Translations under genes and position numbers: made by a program
Shown: positions 61,148 to 64,000 of the stretch, piece after piece
Layout: each line of letters opens with the position of its first letter
Position numbering within the stretch: the first letter of the stretch is position 1
Assembly: GCA_022708505.1 (NCBI GenBank)
Contig: JAKIYP010000004.1
Span: 1 to 64,000, forward strand
Direction: 5' to 3'
Origin: Bacteroidota bacterium
GTDB lineage: Bacteria; Bacteroidota; Bacteroidia; Bacteroidales; Paludibacteraceae
DNA length: 64,000 bases
Notes under the pieces: model-generated
What the model saw: the letters and a program-made list of their open reading frames with translations, nothing else
What the model was told of the DNA's origin: nothing
Database searches by the model: none

Positions 61148-62128
61148 ATGAAGATGAGAAAAAGGATTACGATTTTTATACTGTTGATAAGCTTGATGTG
61201 CAAGACCGATATCTTGGCGCAACAGGTTACGGTAAATGCAAGTATCGACTCTATTCAAATCTGGATTGGGCAGCAGACGCAGCTGCATTTTGTGTACAGC
61301 CAGCAACCCGGCCAGTTTATACAAGCTCCTATTTTTTCAGATGCAATAGTAAAAGGACTCGAGATTGTAGACCGTTTGAAGAATGATACCGTAAAAGCTG
61401 CCGATGGTCATCTCGATATCCGGCAGTCGTACGTTGTTACCTCTTTTGAAGATACCCTGCTGCTGATTCCTCCTTTCCCTTTTATTTCTGGTGAAGATAC
61501 AATTTGGTCGAAGGACTTGTCGCTAAAGGTGGTTCAGCCTTTTGTGATTGATACGACCGATATTCAGGTCGCCGATATCAAGGATGTATTCAAACCTGCA
61601 TTTAGTCTGAAGTATTTTCTGAAGAAGTTATTACCCTGGTTGATTGGTGCGGTGTTGCTTGCGGCGCTGGTTTATCTGATTGTGATTCTGTTGAAGAGGC
61701 GAAAAGTGGTGGCTCCGGAAGAGGTGAAGCCAAATATCCCGCCTTATGACCTGGCTATTAGCCGACTGGAGAAAATCAGGCAGGAGAAATTATGGCTGCA
61801 GAATAAGCATAAAGAATATCATTCTGAACTAACGGATGTATTGCGGGAATATATTGAAGAAGTGTTCGAGATTCCGGCTATGGAAATGACTTCGGATGAG
61901 ATTCTGACACAATTAAACTTCCTGAGAATAGAAAAGAAAGCGGTATATCAGAAACTGCAACAAATTTTGCATTTGGCCGACTTAATCAAATTTGCCAAAT
62001 GGAATGTGGGTCCGGATGAACATGAACTGAGTTTGAGTAACGCTTTTGTGTTTGTGAATGAAACCAAAATAGAGGAAGAGAAAGAACCTAAAACAGAAGA
62101 GGAGATAAAGGAAGATGACATTTCATAA
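61148..62128 (+). CDS. BatD/DUF4381-like membrane protein
   Basis: 326 aa. Signal peptide (...CKTDILAQ), a periplasmic beta domain (about 25-150), one transmembrane helix (about 164-187, PWLIGAVLLAALVYLIVILL) and a basic, helical cytoplasmic tail (about 195-326) ending in a Glu/Lys-rich stretch. The layout matches the BatD/DUF4381-type protein usually found between DUF58 and BatA genes. Its 3' end overlaps the following VWA gene by 14 bp. Confidence 0.75.
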   Translation: MKMRKRITIFILLISLMCKTDILAQQVTVNASIDSIQIWIGQQTQLHFVYSQQPGQFIQAPIFSDAIVKGLEIVDRLKNDTVKAADGHLDIRQSYVVTSFEDTLLLIPPFPFISGEDTIWSKDLSLKVVQPFVIDTTDIQVADIKDVFKPAFSLKYFLKKLLPWLIGAVLLAALVYLIVILLKRRKVVAPEEVKPNIPPYDLAISRLEKIRQEKLWLQNKHKEYHSELTDVLREYIEEVFEIPAMEMTSDEILTQLNFLRIEKKAVYQKLQQILHLADLIKFAKWNVGPDEHELSLSNAFVFVNETKIEEEKEPKTEEEIKEDDIS

Positions 62129-63098
62129 CCCCGAATATTTATTTGCGCTGTTGATTCTTATACCGGTTATTTACTGGTATATCAGAGAATTATATAAGTC
62201 GGATGCCAGTCTGCAGATATCATCGCACCGGAACCTGACAAGCACACCTAAGAGCATGCGGTTAAGGTTGCTGCATTTGCCTTTTGTGTTGCGGGTGCTG
62301 GCTGTTATCCTTATCGTAATTGCAGTGGCGCGTCCACAGGCTTCCAATTCCTGGCGGACAGAAAATACAGAAGGTATAGACATTATCATCGCGCTTGACA
62401 TTTCAGGCTCTATGTTGGCGGAAGATTTTCGTCCCAACCGGCTCGAAGCTTCTAAGTCGGTTGCTAATGAATTTATTTTATCGCGACCGAATGATAACAT
62501 CGGCCTGGTGCTTTTTGCCGGAAAGAGTTTTACCCAATGTCCGCTTACTACCGATCATGCCGTGCTGGTGAATCTGTTCAACAGTATTGAGTACGGGATG
62601 ATTGAGGATGGAACGGCAATAGGGATGGGACTTGCAAATGCGGTAAACAGGTTGAAAGACAGTGAAGCCAAATCAAAAGTTGTGATATTGCTGACTGATG
62701 GAGATAACAACAGAGGAGACATTGCTCCCGTTTCGGCAGGAGAGCTTGCCCAGGCTTTCGGTATCCGGGTATATACAATTGGTGTCGGTTCGTACGGGAT
62801 GGTCAATATCCCTATACAAACACCGCTGGGAAGACAGTATCAGCAGATTGAGTCGGCTTTTGATGAAAAGCCTTTGGAGGAGATAGCCTCCATGACCGGA
62901 GGAAAATACTTCAGGGCTACAAATAATGAGAAACTGAGAAGTATATACCAGGAAATTGATCAAATGGAGAAAACCCGGATCAGTGTCAGAGAGTATAATA
63001 AAAAATACGAGGAATATTTCATTTTTGCCCTGGCAGGTTTTGTGCTGCTGTTGATCGAGATATTGCTCAGAAATGCGTATTTGAGGAAAATACCGTAA
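62115..63098 (+). CDS. batA: BatA-type VWA-domain membrane protein
   Basis: 327 aa with two N-terminal hydrophobic segments (about 8-26 and 58-76), then a VWA domain with an intact MIDAS (DISGSMLAED), GTAIGMGLANAVNRL and LLTDGDNN, and a C-terminal transmembrane helix (about 300-320). This is the BatA layout of aerotolerance operons. The start overlaps the upstream gene. A perfect palindrome occupies the 77-bp gap before the second VWA gene. Confidence 0.92.
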   Translation: MTFHNPEYLFALLILIPVIYWYIRELYKSDASLQISSHRNLTSTPKSMRLRLLHLPFVLRVLAVILIVIAVARPQASNSWRTENTEGIDIIIALDISGSMLAEDFRPNRLEASKSVANEFILSRPNDNIGLVLFAGKSFTQCPLTTDHAVLVNLFNSIEYGMIEDGTAIGMGLANAVNRLKDSEAKSKVVILLTDGDNNRGDIAPVSAGELAQAFGIRVYTIGVGSYGMVNIPIQTPLGRQYQQIESAFDEKPLEEIASMTGGKYFRATNNEKLRSIYQEIDQMEKTRISVREYNKKYEEYFIFALAGFVLLLIEILLRNAYLRKIP

Positions 63099-63124
63099 AA
63101 AACGGAAAATGGAAAACGGAAAAC

Positions 63125-63153
63125 GTAGAGACGCCCTAATAGGGCGTCTCTAC
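63125..63153. repeat. perfect 13-bp inverted repeat between the two VWA genes
   Basis: GTAGAGACGCCCT (63125-63137) and AGGGCGTCTCTAC (63141-63153) are exact inverse complements around an AAT loop. Just upstream is an A-rich direct repeat of the form ACGGAAAATGG/AAAACGGAAAAC. Lacking a T-tract, it looks more like a dispersed palindromic repeat (REP/MITE-like) than a terminator, although it could modulate the operon mRNA. Confidence 0.8.
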
Positions 63154-63175
63154 CGGGACAAAACACAATTTTTAT

Positions 63176-64000
63176 ATGTTTAGATTTGCAGAACCGGAAT
63201 ATTTATATTTGTTGTTAGTAGTACCCCTGCTGACCCTGATTTTTGTATTCTACAAAATCCGGAAACGCAGGAATATAGCTGCATTCGGAGACCCGGACTT
63301 ACTGAAGGGCTTGATGCCGAACGTATCCACGGTCAGACCAACTGTGAAATTTGTCATGCAGATGGTAGTGCTGATGTTGTTGGTGGTTGTACTTGCCCGT
63401 CCGCAATTCGGGACCAAAGCCGAAGAAGTGAAACGTCAGGGTATTGAAGTGATGATTGCGCTTGATATTTCAAACTCCATGATGGCTACGGATGTTGCAC
63501 CGAGTCGGTTGACCAAATCAAAACAGATACTTTCGCAGTTAATCGACAACATGAGCAACGATAAGGTAGGTTTGGTTGTTTTTGCCGGAGATGCCTTTAC
63601 CCAGTTGCCGATTACTGCCGATTACGTGTCGGCCAAGATGTTTCTCAGTACCATTTCACCCAAACTGATAGCCCGTCAGGGTACGGCCATCGGTTCTGCT
63701 GTTGACTTAGCCATTAAATCCTTTAATCCTAAAAGTCCGGCTTCTAAAGCCATCATCCTGATTACCGATGGAGAGAATCATGAGGATAATGCGGTAGAAG
63801 CTGCACGGTTGGCACAGAAAGCCGGAATTGTGGTCCATGTAATTGGTATGGGTCGACCCGAAGGTGCGCCCATTCCTGTTGACGGAACCATGAGTTTTTG
63901 GAAAGACAAAGACGGTAATGTGGTCGTGTCGAAATTAAATGAAGCCATGTGTAACGATATCGCGAGTGCCGGTCAGGGCGTATATGTGCGGGCTGATAAT
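63176..64000 (+). CDS. batB: BatB-type VWA-domain membrane protein, truncated by the window end
   Basis: 275 codons are visible and the frame is open to the last base. Two N-terminal hydrophobic segments (about 8-26 and 57-76), then a VWA domain with intact MIDAS DISNSMMATD, FTQLPITADYVSAK, ARQGTAIGSAVDLAI and LITDGENHEDNA. It is homologous to BatA just upstream but not a copy. The start ATG at 63176 (MFRFAEPEYLYLLL) has the usual Bat N-terminus. The missing C-terminus should hold the last transmembrane helix. Confidence 0.92.
   Translation, partial: MFRFAEPEYLYLLLVVPLLTLIFVFYKIRKRRNIAAFGDPDLLKGLMPNVSTVRPTVKFVMQMVVLMLLVVVLARPQFGTKAEEVKRQGIEVMIALDISNSMMATDVAPSRLTKSKQILSQLIDNMSNDKVGLVVFAGDAFTQLPITADYVSAKMFLSTISPKLIARQGTAIGSAVDLAIKSFNPKSPASKAIILITDGENHEDNAVEAARLAQKAGIVVHVIGMGRPEGAPIPVDGTMSFWKDKDGNVVVSKLNEAMCNDIASAGQGVYVRADN

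Overview
The window comes from a Bacteroidota genome, probably a marine or anoxic-sediment member of the class Bacteroidia. The evidence is a SusC/SusD system, nine exported proteins ending in type A type IX secretion (T9SS) sorting domains, a Bacteroidota-type -7 promoter element (TAnnTTTG) in front of purL, and a MoxR/DUF58/BatA/BatB operon. The genus cannot be read from the sequence. No rRNA, tRNA or CRISPR array was seen.

From 1 to about 52.25 kb there is one very large polysaccharide utilization locus (PUL) with every gene on the + strand. It opens with SusD-SusC-SusD (about 0.1-6.8 kb); the first SusD has lost a recognisable start codon. Two modular non-catalytic T9SS cargo proteins follow (6.9-10.8 kb). 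The rest is a depolymerisation battery: five S1 sulfatases, three GH2 enzymes (one with the NxK signature of beta-glucuronidases, two of beta-galactosidase type), seven clan GH-A-like enzymes (three are close multi-modular paralogues, a fourth is a stripped-down relative), a sialidase-like propeller, a GH32/43-like propeller, an exported FAD oxidoreductase with a probable glycan-binding N-terminus, a third non-catalytic T9SS protein and an alpha/beta-hydrolase esterase. Only two products look non-exported: an NRAMP-fold transporter that lacks the usual metal ligands, and an HpcH/HpaI (RhmA-like) aldolase. They sit next to each other at 21.8-23.9 kb and probably handle a released sugar or sugar acid.

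Taken together the PUL points to a sulfated, uronic-acid-containing, probably galactose- and possibly arabinofuranose-bearing heteropolysaccharide. Proteins with a T9SS tail would work at the cell surface. The sulfatases, GH2 enzymes and propellers have signal peptides without a T9SS tail and would act in the periplasm on oligosaccharides imported by SusC/D. All five sulfatases carry serine, not cysteine, at the formylglycine position. No polysaccharide lyase, sulfatase-maturing enzyme or PUL regulator is in the window.

The PUL ends at a strong bidirectional terminator (about 52.3 kb). On the - strand are a small Gly-rich protein with two DxDxNG-type loops, a complete IS982-family insertion sequence (52751-53783) lying exactly at the stop codon of its neighbour, and an ECF sigma / single-TM protein / Spy-like stress operon. 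On the + strand come purL (with an in-frame palindromic insertion) and the aerotolerance-type operon moxR, DUF58, a BatD/DUF4381-like gene, batA and batB, the last cut off by the window end.
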